From NCBI GenBank assembly GCA_937906475.1, contig CALCZA010000085.1, positions 1-64,000 on the forward strand: DNA of 64,000 nt, given 5' to 3'. The translations under genes and the position numbers were made by a program. Origin of the DNA: an uncultured bacterium. Lineage in GTDB: Bacteria > Planctomycetota > UBA1135 > UBA2386. The notes beneath the pieces are model-generated. The model saw only the letters and a list, made by a program, of their open reading frames with translations, did no database searches and had not been told where the DNA came from. Below are positions 53,932 through 63,731 of this stretch, in pieces. Position 1 is the first letter of the stretch; each line of letters begins with the position of its first letter.

Positions 53932-55458
53932 CTACGAACCGAACGTGATGCCCTGCGCCAGTGGCAGGCTTGTGCCCCAGTTGACCGTGGTCGTCTGGCG
54001 GCGCATGTAGATCTTCCAGGCGTCCGAACCGGATTCGCGGCCACCGCCGGTTTCCTTCTCGCCGCCGAACGCGCCACCAATCTCGGCGCCACTGGTGCCG
54101 ATATTGATGTTCGCGATGCCGCAGTCACTGCCGGAAGCGGAGGCGAAGCGTTCTGCTGAGCGAACGTTGCTGGTGAAGATCGCGCTGCTCAAGCCTTGCG
54201 GCACATCGTTGTTGCATTCAATCGCTTGGTCGAGCGAACGAATCGGAATGATGTAGAGGATCGGCGCGAAGGTCTCTTCCTTGCAGATCGGCAGCGTCTT
54301 CGGGCAACGGATGATCGTCGGTTGCACGTAGGCGCCACCTTGGATCGCTGCGCCGACGCGAGCGCGCTTGCCGCCTTGCACGACCTTGGCGCCTTGCTTC
54401 TTGGCTTCGGCGATCGCTTTTTGGAATGCGAGTGCGGAGTCTTCATCGACGAGCGGGCCGACCAGAGTCTTCGCGTCGAACGGGTTGCCGATCTTGCAGG
54501 TCTTGTAGGCCTTGACCAGACGAGCTTGCAGTTTGTCGGCGATCTTGTGGTGCACGAGCACGCGACGGGTCGTCGTGCAGCGTTGGCCAGCGGTGCCGAC
54601 CGCGCCGAAGACGATGCCGCGAACGGCAAGGTCGATGTCGGCGTCTTCCATGATGATCATCGCGTTGTTGCCGCCGAGTTCGAGCAGCGAACGACCGAAG
54701 CGTTGGGCGACGCGCGGGCCGACGATGCGACCCATGCGGGTACTGCCGGTGGCCGAGATCAGCGGGACCTTTGGGTCGTCGAGCAGCGCACTGCCAACAG
54801 TCAGGTCCGGGCCGATGACACAGCTGACCAGCGGCGCCCATTCCTTGCCGAGCACCTTGGCCGCGATGTTGACCATCGCGATCGCGGTCAGTGGTGACTT
54901 CAGCGACGGCTTCCAGATGGAGGCGTCGCCGCAGACGAGCGCGAGCATCGAGTTCCAGGCCCAGACAGCGACCGGGAAGTTGAACGCCGAGATGATGCCG
55001 ACGGTGCCGAGCGGCTGCCAGGTCTCGCGCATGTGGTGTTGGGGGCGCTCACTCTGGATCGTCAGCCCGTAGAGCTGGCGTGACAGGCCAACCGCGAAGT
55101 CGGCGATGTCGATGCACTCCTGCACTTCGCCGAGGCCTTCCTGAACAATCTTGCCAGCTTCGAGCGTGACCAGCTTGCCGAGCAACTCTTTGTGCTCGCG
55201 GAATGCGTTGCCGATCTGGCGAACGTATTCACCGCGCTGTGGGGCGGGCAGTTCGCGCCAGCGCAGGAAGGTCTCGTGGGCCTTCTTGCTGATAGCTTTG
55301 TAGTCAGCGGTCGTGGCCATGCGGACCTTGCCGCAAACCTTGCCATCGACCGGCGAGCGCACCTCAAGGACTTCGCCCTTGGTCTTGCGCCAGCTGCCGT
55401 CGAAGGCGCCACTGTGGATTTTGTTGATGCCGAGCTTCTTCAGAAAGGTGGTGTTCAT
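53932..55458 (-). CDS. ALDH7-type aldehyde dehydrogenase (aminoadipate-semialdehyde type)
   Basis: This 508-residue cytoplasmic protein starts with ATG at 55458; the earlier in-frame codons lack support. Catalytic Cys is in GTAGQRCTTTRR and the Glu in ELGGNNAMI. NAD-binding IISAFNFPVAVWAWN is conserved. The C-terminal signature FGGEKETGGGRESGSDAW with YMRRQTTTVNWG matches the antiquitin (ALDH7) branch, which oxidises alpha-aminoadipic semialdehyde to aminoadipate in lysine breakdown and is also used under osmotic stress. No lysine-catabolism partner is in the window. A 484-bp gap separates it from the divergent Kef-type gene. Confidence 0.92.
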   Translation of the reverse strand: MNTTFLKKLGINKIHSGAFDGSWRKTKGEVLEVRSPVDGKVCGKVRMATTADYKAISKKAHETFLRWRELPAPQRGEYVRQIGNAFREHKELLGKLVTLEAGKIVQEGLGEVQECIDIADFAVGLSRQLYGLTIQSERPQHHMRETWQPLGTVGIISAFNFPVAVWAWNSMLALVCGDASIWKPSLKSPLTAIAMVNIAAKVLGKEWAPLVSCVIGPDLTVGSALLDDPKVPLISATGSTRMGRIVGPRVAQRFGRSLLELGGNNAMIIMEDADIDLAVRGIVFGAVGTAGQRCTTTRRVLVHHKIADKLQARLVKAYKTCKIGNPFDAKTLVGPLVDEDSALAFQKAIAEAKKQGAKVVQGGKRARVGAAIQGGAYVQPTIIRCPKTLPICKEETFAPILYIIPIRSLDQAIECNNDVPQGLSSAIFTSNVRSAERFASASGSDCGIANINIGTSGAEIGGAFGGEKETGGGRESGSDAWKIYMRRQTTTVNWGTSLPLAQGITFGS

Positions 55459-55942
55459 TCGCTGGGAACTGTCCACGGCAGGCATTGCCGGATCAAGTCC
55501 AGTCCGAATCTAGCCAGAAACGCGACCCGGTCCACGCCAGGATGAGCGGGTTGGCGCAGAGGCTGACGACTGCATGGAGCATCATTTGCCCGTTGGTTAT
55601 TACGCTGAGGCACTAGTCGTTGCTGACGCAGCTCGGATCGACTTAGCCGACTAGCACGTTGTTGTGCTTGGCGACCAGTTGGGCCGAGGCAGCGGCGGCG
55701 AACCGGGCCGTCCCGGCCAGTGCGAAGAGTTGGCTACTCATGGTGAAAGTCAGCAAGATGAGATTCGAAGGTCGGTGAGTCCGGGCGCAGTCAATGCGTG
55801 CCCGATTATTTCCCCGGCAGAAGGTGGCCCGAAGAATAACGTTGGCGTGGCTATGCCCTTCGGCGGGGTCTGTTGGTGGTTTGTAGCCGGCGATGCCAGC
55901 GCGGATTAAGCGATCCCGCGCCGAGACCAGACTCGAGGCTTT
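55459..55942. other. Long divergent gap between ALDH and antiporter genes
   Basis: 484 bp that should contain both promoters. A 32-codon open frame on the minus strand (55643-55741, beginning MSSQLFALAGTARF) has no ribosome binding site and no known match, so it is not called. I could not identify clean promoter boxes. Confidence 0.5.
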
Positions 55943-58015
55943 TTGTTGTCGGCCGCCTCGGGTACCACCGTGGTCGTGCTCGAACAGGTCCTGCTCGAAC
56001 TGGCGCTGTTGTTCGCTCTGTGCGTTGCCGTGGCGGTCACGTTCCATCGCTTACGGTTGCCGTCGATCGTCGGCTTCCTGGTCGCGGGGGTCGTCGTTGG
56101 CCCGCATGCCATCGGCCTCGTTCAGCACGAAGAGATGGTTCGCGAGTTGGCCGAAGTCGGCATCGTCGTGATGCTGTTTGCGGTTGGACTCGAAGTGCCG
56201 CTGAGTCAATTGGGTCGTCTCCGGCGCGCCATCGTGTGGGGGGGCTGTGTGCAGATCCTCGGTACGGTAGTGGTGACAACCTTGGCTTGTGCGCTGATCG
56301 GCATGAGTTGGCCGTCGGCGGTGTTTTTGGGCTTCCTGCTGAGCCTGTCGAGCACCGCTGCCGCGACCAAGATGCTGATCGATCACGGTGAACTTAGCGC
56401 GCCGCACGGCCGCACCGTGCTCGGCATCGCGGTCGCGCAAGACTTGGCCGTCGTGCCGATGATCCTGTTGATTCCGTTGCTCGGTAGCATGAACGGTCCA
56501 CAACTCGTGCCGGGGTCTGGAACGTCTGCGTCGATCATGGACGGGTTGCCCGCCCCGATAATGGCGCTGCTCAACTTTGGGATACTTGCGCTCGTTGTAG
56601 TCGTGGCCAAGTTGCTGGTGAAGCCGCTCGTGTCCTTGGTTTGCGGCACGCGCAGTCGCGAACTGTTCGTCTTGTTCTTGGCAACCTGGTGTCTCGGTCT
56701 TGCGGTTGTCACCGCGCACCTCGGCATGTCGCTGGCCTTGGGCGCGTTCCTGGCCGGCATCCTGCTCGCGGATTCCGATCATCACAGCCAGGCTGCTGCG
56801 GAGACCGAGCCGTTCCGCGACGCCTTCGCCAGTCTGTTCTTTGTGTCGATCGGGATGCTGTTCGATTGGGCGACCATTGCGAATGCGCCCGGTGCGGTGG
56901 CGGCGATCGTCTGCGCGGTCGTTGGCGGCAAGGCGCTGATCATCATCGTGGCTGCGCGCATGTTGGGGCAGCCATTCTGGGTGCGGATTCGCGCGGCGTT
57001 GACGTTGGCGCAGGTAGGCGAGTTCTCGTTTGTCCTGGTCCAACTCGGCCAGGATTCCAGCTTGTTGCCAGAATCGGCCGAGGCGCTGTTTGTTGTGGCT
57101 GCCGTGGTTTCGATCGCGGCGACTCCCCTGTTGTATGCCCTTGGGCATCGGCTCGCGTTGCGCGCCCGCAACAGTGGCATGCACAGTGCTGGTCGCGTCA
57201 ACGCGGCCGCGAGCGACGGCGAGCGTAGCAATCACGCGATCCTGGTCGGCTATGGGCCGACCGGTCGAACCGTGGCTGCCGGCTTGAAGGCCGCTGGCAT
57301 CCCGTATGTCATCGCCGAGATGAATGCGGCGACCGTGCGCACGGAGCGCTTGCGAGGCGTGCCGATTGTGCTCGCCGACGCGACCCGCATCACGGTGCTC
57401 AACAGTCTGGGCTTAGCGCGTGCCCAGCTAGTGGTGCTGGCGATTAACGATTCGTCGGCAACGCGGCGGATCGCCCAACTCGTTAGTCAGAACGCACCAC
57501 AGGCTCACATTCTTGCGCGCGCTCAGTTCAACAACGACGTGGCGTCGTTGCAGCGAAGTGGTGCCCACGAAGTGGTGCCGCAAGAGCTTGAGGCGTCGAT
57601 CGAAATCATGGTGCGCGTGCTGCGCCGTTTTTTGGTTGCCGATGATGAGATTGGGCGTCGCGTCAAGGCAGTGCGGGTGGAGGCCGGCTGCGTGCAACGC
57701 ACGTCGATGGTGGCGCCCGCCGAAGCCAGTGAGATCGCTGAGTTCGTGCCGGGTCTGGGGTTCGCTGTGCGCCGTGTCGGTGTCGGCGCGCCTGTCGCAG
57801 GCCAATCCCTCAAGGACGCTGCGGTTCGTCGTCACACTGGCTGCACCGTCGTTGCCGTTCGTCGCGGCGACAAGAACCTGACCGTGATTGATCAAGATAC
57901 GGTACTCGAAGTCGGCGACACCGTCGTCGTGATTGGACCACAACTACGTCTGCTAGATGCGGCGGCGATGTTCGCCGAACCAGCAGCGACCGAACCGACC
58001 CCTGCAAACGAATGA
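55943..58015 (+). CDS. Kef-type CPA2 cation/proton antiporter with RCK domains
   Basis: This 690-residue protein has about 12 transmembrane segments (to ~420), with PSIVGFLVAGVVVGPHAIGL and the ion-site segment GIAVAQDLAVVPM. The cytoplasmic half has a TrkA_N-type Rossmann domain (HAILVGYGPTGRTVAAGLKA) and a TrkA_C-like end (GQSLKDAAVRRHTGCTVVAV, DTVVVIGPQLRLLD). It should exchange K+ or Na+ for protons under control of nucleotide or thiol ligands. No ATG is available at the start; TTG at 55943 or 55946, or a later GTG near 55970, are candidates. Its stop overlaps the next gene's start as ATGA. Confidence 0.92.
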   Translation: MLSAASGTTVVVLEQVLLELALLFALCVAVAVTFHRLRLPSIVGFLVAGVVVGPHAIGLVQHEEMVRELAEVGIVVMLFAVGLEVPLSQLGRLRRAIVWGGCVQILGTVVVTTLACALIGMSWPSAVFLGFLLSLSSTAAATKMLIDHGELSAPHGRTVLGIAVAQDLAVVPMILLIPLLGSMNGPQLVPGSGTSASIMDGLPAPIMALLNFGILALVVVVAKLLVKPLVSLVCGTRSRELFVLFLATWCLGLAVVTAHLGMSLALGAFLAGILLADSDHHSQAAAETEPFRDAFASLFFVSIGMLFDWATIANAPGAVAAIVCAVVGGKALIIIVAARMLGQPFWVRIRAALTLAQVGEFSFVLVQLGQDSSLLPESAEALFVVAAVVSIAATPLLYALGHRLALRARNSGMHSAGRVNAAASDGERSNHAILVGYGPTGRTVAAGLKAAGIPYVIAEMNAATVRTERLRGVPIVLADATRITVLNSLGLARAQLVVLAINDSSATRRIAQLVSQNAPQAHILARAQFNNDVASLQRSGAHEVVPQELEASIEIMVRVLRRFLVADDEIGRRVKAVRVEAGCVQRTSMVAPAEASEIAEFVPGLGFAVRRVGVGAPVAGQSLKDAAVRRHTGCTVVAVRRGDKNLTVIDQDTVLEVGDTVVVIGPQLRLLDAAAMFAEPAATEPTPANE

Positions 58016-59205
58016 AGCCCAACTACACGTTACTTGCCATCCTCTGCATGGGGCTGAGCGTGCCGTTCATCTACTACCTAGCAAACCGCGATGTCGAAGT
58101 CCCGACGGTGCGGATCGCGACGTTTAATTTGGCACTGAACCGCAAGGCGCCCGGCGAGTTGCTGGCCGAGTTGCGTGGTGGGCAGAGCAAGTCGGCGAAG
58201 CAGTTGGCCGAGATTATTCAGCGCCATCAGATCGATGTGATCCTGCTCAATGAGTTGGACCGTGATGAGGCTGCGGCCGCCGCTGAGGTGTTTGCGCGCG
58301 AGTATCTCGCGGTATCGCAGAATGGTGCCGAAGCGATCGACTTCGCGTTCTCCTATTGCGGCGCCGTCAATACTGGTGAGCCGTCCGGCAAGGACCTGGA
58401 CGGCGACGGCAAGGTCGAAGGGCCGCAAGATGCCTTCGGTTTCGGGGCTTTCCCTGGTCAGTATGGAATGGCGGTGTTGTCGCGCTACCCGATCTTGACG
58501 GATCGCGTGCGCACGTTCCAAAAGCTCAAGTGGAGTGCGATGCCGGATGCGTTGCGGCCCGAGGGCTACTACTCGGACGATGTGTGGCAGCATCTCCGGC
58601 TGTCGTCGAAGAGTCACTGGGACGTGCCGATTGGCATCGGCTCGGTCAAAAATGGGTTTGTGTTGCACGCGCTATGCAGCCATCCGACGCCGCCTTCGTT
58701 CGATGGCCCGGAGGATCGCAACGGCTGCCGCAACCACGATGAGATCCGGTTCTGGGTCGATTACCTGACTGACGGCAAGGCCAGTTGGATTGTCGACGAT
58801 GCCGGTGCCAGTGGTGGACTCGCTGCCGAGGAGCGGTTCGTCGTGATGGGGGATCTCAATTGTGATCCGATCGACGGTGATTCGCGGCGCGGTGCGATCC
58901 AGGCGTTGATCGGTCACGCGCGAGTGCAAGATGCTGAACCGCGCAGCCTTGGTGGTGTGGAACAAAAGGTGAAGCAGTTTGGCGTCAACATGTCGCAGCA
59001 GGGGGATCCTGGCCTAGATACCGGCGACTTTGGAGACAAAGTCGGGCAGGGGCCCGGCAACCTGCGCGTCGACTACTTGTTGCCATCGAAGAGCCTGAAT
59101 GTGCTGGCCGCTGGCGTGAACTGGCCCAAGTCACACGAGCCCAGCTTGCGACTCGCGGAAGTTTCCGACCACCGCCTGGTCTGGATTGAGTTCACGACGA
59201 AGTAG
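58012..59205 (+). CDS. Membrane-anchored endonuclease/exonuclease/phosphatase-family protein
   Basis: This 397-residue protein starts with ATG at 58012, overlapping the Kef-type stop by four bases, so it is probably co-translated. One N-terminal membrane segment (TLLAILCMGLSVPFIYYLA) precedes an EEP fold: RIATFNL, VILLNELD (metal Glu), VVMGDLNCDP (metal Asp/Asn), LRVDYLLPS and the terminal SDHRLVW. EEP proteins cleave phosphodiesters in nucleic acids, lipids or small molecules. The coupling to an antiporter is unusual and gives no clear substrate. Confidence 0.9.
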   Translation: MKPNYTLLAILCMGLSVPFIYYLANRDVEVPTVRIATFNLALNRKAPGELLAELRGGQSKSAKQLAEIIQRHQIDVILLNELDRDEAAAAAEVFAREYLAVSQNGAEAIDFAFSYCGAVNTGEPSGKDLDGDGKVEGPQDAFGFGAFPGQYGMAVLSRYPILTDRVRTFQKLKWSAMPDALRPEGYYSDDVWQHLRLSSKSHWDVPIGIGSVKNGFVLHALCSHPTPPSFDGPEDRNGCRNHDEIRFWVDYLTDGKASWIVDDAGASGGLAAEERFVVMGDLNCDPIDGDSRRGAIQALIGHARVQDAEPRSLGGVEQKVKQFGVNMSQQGDPGLDTGDFGDKVGQGPGNLRVDYLLPSKSLNVLAAGVNWPKSHEPSLRLAEVSDHRLVWIEFTTK

Positions 59206-59623
59206 CGGCTAGGGCTAGTTGCTTGTCGGGACCCTTCGCCGCTGCTCACTCGCTTTCGGTGATGTCCCCGAGCGCCTGGCGCAGGTCGGACACAGCCTCC
59301 TTGCCTGTACACCCAGTAGCCCGGGCGAGCCTATAGTGATTGCGGCTTTGGCCGGTTGGGCCTCGTTTCGCCTTGCGGGTTTACTCGCCAGGGATGCAGG
59401 CATCTCGGCCGCCGGCAGTGCTCAAGCAGGTCAGGCAACCGACTGCTTGGATCGCTCCTGGTCATGGCGACATGTGTGTGCCTAGTATGCATCCGGCAAT
59501 CAGCAACGATCTCCAGTCCGTTTGTGCCTGAATCTGATCCCCTTTGTCAGAGCTACTGTTGGCCCACACGTCAACTTACGGCACCATCTTTAGCTCCTTG
59601 GGCACCCCTCATTTGTTAACGCG
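59206..59623. other. Gene-free stretch upstream of the NhaD-type gene
   Basis: 418 bp between two plus-strand genes. The only structure seen is an imperfect hairpin with CAAGCAG / CTGCTTG arms at 59423-59449. It may hold the promoter of the NhaD-type gene and a regulatory leader. Confidence 0.5.
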
Positions 59624-60886
59624 TTGATCGATATTATCCTGTTCGGTTTGTTCGCCGCGACCCTTCTGGGCATCGCGCGGTTTCATAAGTTCGCGCTCCA
59701 GATCTCGCTGTCTGGTTTGGTGGCAGTTCTGTTGGTGAAGCTGACGATGGACGGCGACTTCACGCTGCACGCGCACTTCATCGGCAACGAGCATCACCAC
59801 GGTGAGTGGCAGATCCTGGTGAACCTTGGTGGGCTGTTGCTGGGCTTCGCGGTCCTGGCTGACTACTTCGAACGAAGTGGCATGCCGGAGAAGCTGACCG
59901 AGCTGCTGCCGGGTGGCAAGAAGGGCGCATTCGCACTGCTGGTGTTGATCGCGGTGCTGTCGGCTTTGCTCGACAACATTGCCGCGGCCCTGATCGGCGG
60001 TGCTGCCGCGATCACGTTGTTCCGCCGCAAGGTGCACATCGGATACCTCGCCGCGATGGTGGCGGCGTCCAATGCCGGCGGTGCTGGTTCGGTGATCGGC
60101 GATACCACGACCACGATGATGTGGATCGAAGGCGCCTCGCCGTTCTGGATGTTTGAGGCCTTCATCGGTGCGGCGGTTTCGATCGCGTTCTTCGGCTACT
60201 TCGCGGCGGCGCAGCAGAACGGTTTGCAACCGCTCGTGAAGCCCACAGAGAAGACGCCACCGGTCAAGAAGATGATGCTGCTCGTGGTCGGCTTGATCAT
60301 TGTTGGTGCGATCACCGCGAACGTGAAGTGGGACTTTCCAGCCGCTGGTGTCTGGGCCGCAATCCTGATCGGCACGTTTGTCAGCCGAGCCAATTGGAAG
60401 GTGCTGCCGCACGCGGCACACGGCATGGTGTTTTTGGTCTGCCTGGTGACGGCCGCATCGATGATGCCGGTCGAAAACCTGCCCGACCCTTCGCAGTGGT
60501 CGGCACTCGGCCTTGGCTTCGTCTCTGCGTTCTTCGACAACATCCCGTTGATTAAATTGGCGATTGCCCAGGATGGTTACGACTGGGGCGTGCTCGCTTA
60601 CGCGGTTGGCTACGGTGGCTCGATGCTTTGGTTCGGTTCGTCCGCCGGCGTCGCGATTGCCGGTCTGTTCACCGAAGCCAAGTCGGTCAAGCTCTGGATC
60701 GTGCAAGGCTGGCACGTCGCCGTCGGCTACGTGCTCGGCTTCATCGCGATGATCCTGGTTGTTGGCTGGTTCCCACACCCGATCAAGTTGGATCACAGTA
60801 TCCCGTCCAATCAGGTGCATGAGAAGCCTGCGAAGGGCGGCATGCCTGAGGGTATCAGTCCGGTCCTGCCCGGTGGGGACGACTAG
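59624..60886 (+). CDS. NhaD/ArsB-family sodium/proton antiporter
   Basis: This 420-residue membrane protein has about 11 transmembrane segments. LSALLDNIAAALIGGAAAI and AASNAGGAGSVIGDTTTTMM are the NhaD signatures, and FVSAFFDNIPLIKLAI repeats the first in the second half. It should expel Na+ in exchange for protons. No ATG is found near the start; TTG at 59624 is the only practical choice. The C-terminus is a short soluble tail. Together with the Kef-type gene it forms a small ion-balance cluster. It converges on opcA. Confidence 0.92.
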   Translation: MIDIILFGLFAATLLGIARFHKFALQISLSGLVAVLLVKLTMDGDFTLHAHFIGNEHHHGEWQILVNLGGLLLGFAVLADYFERSGMPEKLTELLPGGKKGAFALLVLIAVLSALLDNIAAALIGGAAAITLFRRKVHIGYLAAMVAASNAGGAGSVIGDTTTTMMWIEGASPFWMFEAFIGAAVSIAFFGYFAAAQQNGLQPLVKPTEKTPPVKKMMLLVVGLIIVGAITANVKWDFPAAGVWAAILIGTFVSRANWKVLPHAAHGMVFLVCLVTAASMMPVENLPDPSQWSALGLGFVSAFFDNIPLIKLAIAQDGYDWGVLAYAVGYGGSMLWFGSSAGVAIAGLFTEAKSVKLWIVQGWHVAVGYVLGFIAMILVVGWFPHPIKLDHSIPSNQVHEKPAKGGMPEGISPVLPGGDD

Positions 60887-60902
60887 TCCGAACTGTTGCG
60901 CT

Positions 60903-60944
60903 GTCGAGTGGTCGGGTTGCAAACCCTGACTGCCAGGGCTCGAC
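60903..60944. terminator. Nested hairpin between NhaD-type gene and opcA
   Basis: Outer arms GTCGAG / CTCGAC (60903-60908, 60939-60944) enclose a GGGTT-gca-AACCC hairpin (60914-60926). It lies between convergent stop codons and could serve both. Confidence 0.5.
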
Positions 60945-60984
60945 TCAGTTTGGATGCTCTAGCTGGCTGCGCTAGTTGGTCCAG

Positions 60985-61938
60985 CTAACTAGCGTCGATT
61001 GCCATCGAGATCAGTTTGGCGTCGTTGCCGCGCAGCGCTGCCGAGCGAAACGGCAGGTAGCAGTGCGATTGCGTAGTTACGTGAGTGACCATCTTGTCGC
61101 CGTCAAGGTCGATGACGATCTCGATGCTGCCGCTGGCGAGCGCGACTTGCAGCGACACATGATCGGGCCCGATCGAGTCGTGGTTGCCATCTGGTTCCAT
61201 TGCGATCGAAGCGGCGAGTCGCTCGTGTAGCCAATCCGCTAGCAGCATCGAGGTGGCGCGCGCGTTCTTGCCGTGGCGGATGACGCCCTTGACCGGCGTG
61301 TTGGGTTGCCAGTCCAGCCGTCCGAACGCTTCCGCGAGCGCGCGCCGCCATGGTTGCACGCGCAGCCAACTGAGGTCCGTTACGCGGTCGGCACGTGCTT
61401 GGCGTTGCTTGACGATTGGCAGTTCACGCGCCGGGTTGCCGAAGCGTGCCGAGTCGACGATCACGTGTTGGCAAAGGCGCGCGAGGGTGTCGAACGATTG
61501 CTCGTTACCTGGCCACGCCATCGACCAGAACAGGTGGCTCGGCAGGTCGTCGAGGATCAGTGGCCGCAGCAGGCCAGGCACGCGGGCGAGGTCTTGATTG
61601 CGCAAGCGCAGCACGATTTGCTCGAGCACGATGTCGCGGATGGGGCCGTGGCACCTTGTCGTCGCCAGTAGTTCGGCGTTCTCCGCATCGGCGGATTCAT
61701 CGAGCAGCAACAAGAACGCACGGCACGGCATGTGTCGCTGCAACTGCTCGGTGATGTCGCGCAGGCTTGCCTCGTCGTTGGCATCCGCGATTGCCAGCAC
61801 GTTCAGAGTCAGCGCGCGAGCGACATCGGTGCCTCCTTGGTTCTGCATGCACGTGTCCCAGAGGCTGTGCAGCGCCGAGGGCAGTTCGGTCCAACTCGCC
61901 ATCTGCTTTGCCGTGCGGTCAAACGTCGGACCGCTCAC
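60985..61938 (-). CDS. opcA: Glucose-6-phosphate dehydrogenase assembly protein OpcA-like
   Basis: This 317-residue cytoplasmic protein starts with GTG at 61938, which overlaps the TGA of zwf (GTGA), so the two are translationally coupled. The OpcA family is recognised by order rather than a single motif: LTLNVLAIADANDE, HMPCRAFLLLLDESAD, LPSHLFWSMAWPGNE and WLHERLAASIAMEPDG. It promotes assembly or redox activation of G6PDH in cyanobacteria and actinobacteria. Its position behind zwf fits that role exactly. Confidence 0.9.
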   Translation of the reverse strand: MSGPTFDRTAKQMASWTELPSALHSLWDTCMQNQGGTDVARALTLNVLAIADANDEASLRDITEQLQRHMPCRAFLLLLDESADAENAELLATTRCHGPIRDIVLEQIVLRLRNQDLARVPGLLRPLILDDLPSHLFWSMAWPGNEQSFDTLARLCQHVIVDSARFGNPARELPIVKQRQARADRVTDLSWLRVQPWRRALAEAFGRLDWQPNTPVKGVIRHGKNARATSMLLADWLHERLAASIAMEPDGNHDSIGPDHVSLQVALASGSIEIVIDLDGDKMVTHVTTQSHCYLPFRSAALRGNDAKLISMAIDAS

Positions 61939-63455
61939 GGGCGCCTCCAGGTGCGGTCTTCGCCTAACAGGTCCTCGCCGAGTTGCGGTCCCCATGTGCC
62001 TGCGACGTAGCCTTCAGGAGGTTTGCTCGACTGCTTCCAGCCGGCGATGATTGAGTCAACGATGCGCCACGCCTCTTCGACTTCGTCTGAACGCGCAAAC
62101 AAGGTGCCATCGCCGAGCATCGCATCGAGCAGCAGTCGTTCGTAGGCGTCGGCGGTCTCGCCGCCAAACGCAGTGCCGTAGCGGAAGTCCATGCGCACGT
62201 CGCGAATGCGCATGTCCGGCCCCGGCACCTTGGCACCGAATCGCATTGCGACGCCTTCATCCGGCTGGATGCGCAACAGCAGCATGTTGGGTTGCGTCTG
62301 CGCGCCGTCGTAGAGCATGTGTGGCGGTTGCTTGAACTGGATCGCAACCTCGGTTACGCGGCGCGGCATACGCTTCGCGGAGCGCAGGAAGAACGGCGTG
62401 CGCGACCAGCGCCAGTTGTCGATCTGCAGCTTCACCGCTGCGTAGGTTTCGGTCACCGACTCTTGCGGGACACCTTCTTCTTGCTTGTAGCCGTTGACGT
62501 CTTTGCCGCCGAACGAACCACCGGTGTATTGCGCGCGCACTGTGTCGCGTTCGACCTGGTCCGGCTCGAACGTGCGGATGGCTTTCAACACCTTGACCTT
62601 CTCATCGCGCACTGCGTCGGCCGTCATTGCGGCAGGCGGTTCCATCGCGACCAGCGTCATCACCTGCATCAGGTGGTTTTGGATCATGTCGCGGATGACG
62701 CCGGATTCTTCGAAGTAGCCGCCGCGCGAACCGACACCAATCGACTCGGCGACGGTGATCTGCACGTGGTCGACAAACTTCTCATTCCACAGTGGCTCGA
62801 AGATGCCGTTGGCGAAACGCAGCGCGAGGATGTTCTGGACCGTCTCCTTGCCGAGATAATGGTCGATGCGGAACACTTGGCGTTCGTGGAACGCGGCGCT
62901 GACCTGGTTGTTGAGGTCCGTGGCCGTTGTCAGATCGCGGCCGAACGGTTTCTCCACGATGACGCGCGCGAAGGTGCCGTTGGCTTCGGTGGACAGTCCA
63001 GCTTTGGCGAGGTTGTCGAGGATGTTCGAATACGCGCTTGGCGGCGTCGCCAGATAGAAGATGCGGTTGCCGGCCGTGCCGCGTGCCGCGTCGATTTGCT
63101 CGAGCTTTTCTTTTAACGACGCGTAGCCGCTTTCGTTGCTGAAGTCCGACTGGTGGTAACTGAATGCGTCGCGATGCTGTTCGAAATACTCGGTGGTTTC
63201 GGGGCGGCCAAACGATTCGACGCCTTCGCTCAGCACTTCGCGAAACGATGCGTCAGTCCATGGCCTGCGCGCAAATCCAACCACCGCAAAGCCAGCCGGC
63301 AGCAAGCCGTCCTTGCTCAGGCCCATTAGCGATGGCACGAGCTTGCGTTTGGTCAAGTCCCCGGTCGCACCGAAGATGACGAGCACGCACGGCTTTGCCG
63401 AACGCGCCGAACGAAGTTCGTCACCGAGAGGGTCGAGTCCGCTTTGGTTGGCCAT
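61935..63455 (-). CDS. zwf: Glucose-6-phosphate 1-dehydrogenase
   Basis: This 506-residue cytoplasmic enzyme oxidises glucose-6-phosphate to 6-phosphogluconolactone with NADP+, the entry to the oxidative pentose-phosphate pathway. The nucleotide loop VIFGATGDLTKRKLVPSL is at about 27-44, and EKPFGRDL and RIDHYLGKETVQN carry the substrate and catalytic residues. It starts with ATG at 63455 and is coupled to opcA by a GTGA overlap. Confidence 0.95.
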   Translation of the reverse strand: MANQSGLDPLGDELRSARSAKPCVLVIFGATGDLTKRKLVPSLMGLSKDGLLPAGFAVVGFARRPWTDASFREVLSEGVESFGRPETTEYFEQHRDAFSYHQSDFSNESGYASLKEKLEQIDAARGTAGNRIFYLATPPSAYSNILDNLAKAGLSTEANGTFARVIVEKPFGRDLTTATDLNNQVSAAFHERQVFRIDHYLGKETVQNILALRFANGIFEPLWNEKFVDHVQITVAESIGVGSRGGYFEESGVIRDMIQNHLMQVMTLVAMEPPAAMTADAVRDEKVKVLKAIRTFEPDQVERDTVRAQYTGGSFGGKDVNGYKQEEGVPQESVTETYAAVKLQIDNWRWSRTPFFLRSAKRMPRRVTEVAIQFKQPPHMLYDGAQTQPNMLLLRIQPDEGVAMRFGAKVPGPDMRIRDVRMDFRYGTAFGGETADAYERLLLDAMLGDGTLFARSDEVEEAWRIVDSIIAGWKQSSKPPEGYVAGTWGPQLGEDLLGEDRTWRRP

Positions 63456-63731
63456 GCAGGATGCAGTGTGCCACCCAAGGGCCCTCGCGTCACTGCGACT
63501 TTGGTGCCGATTGCCGGTCTCGTTGGTCGATCAGCAGTTGGCAGTTGGCGAGGGATCTTAGGCTCATGACACCAATCGCTTGTGCCGGGCCCAGCGTCAT
63601 GGAGGTCACCGCGGTGCCGGACCAGAGGTTGCTTGCGGGAGCTGTTTTGGCTTCGCGCTGATCCACTTGGTCACGCCTGCGAGCGTTTGGCCTGCCTTTG
63701 AATCGGGAGTCTCTGGATGGGCCCGCGCGGC

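Noticed and set aside
55643-55741. 32-codon minus-strand peptide frame
   Set aside because: No ribosome binding site, no known match and no partner; noted only as part of the gap.
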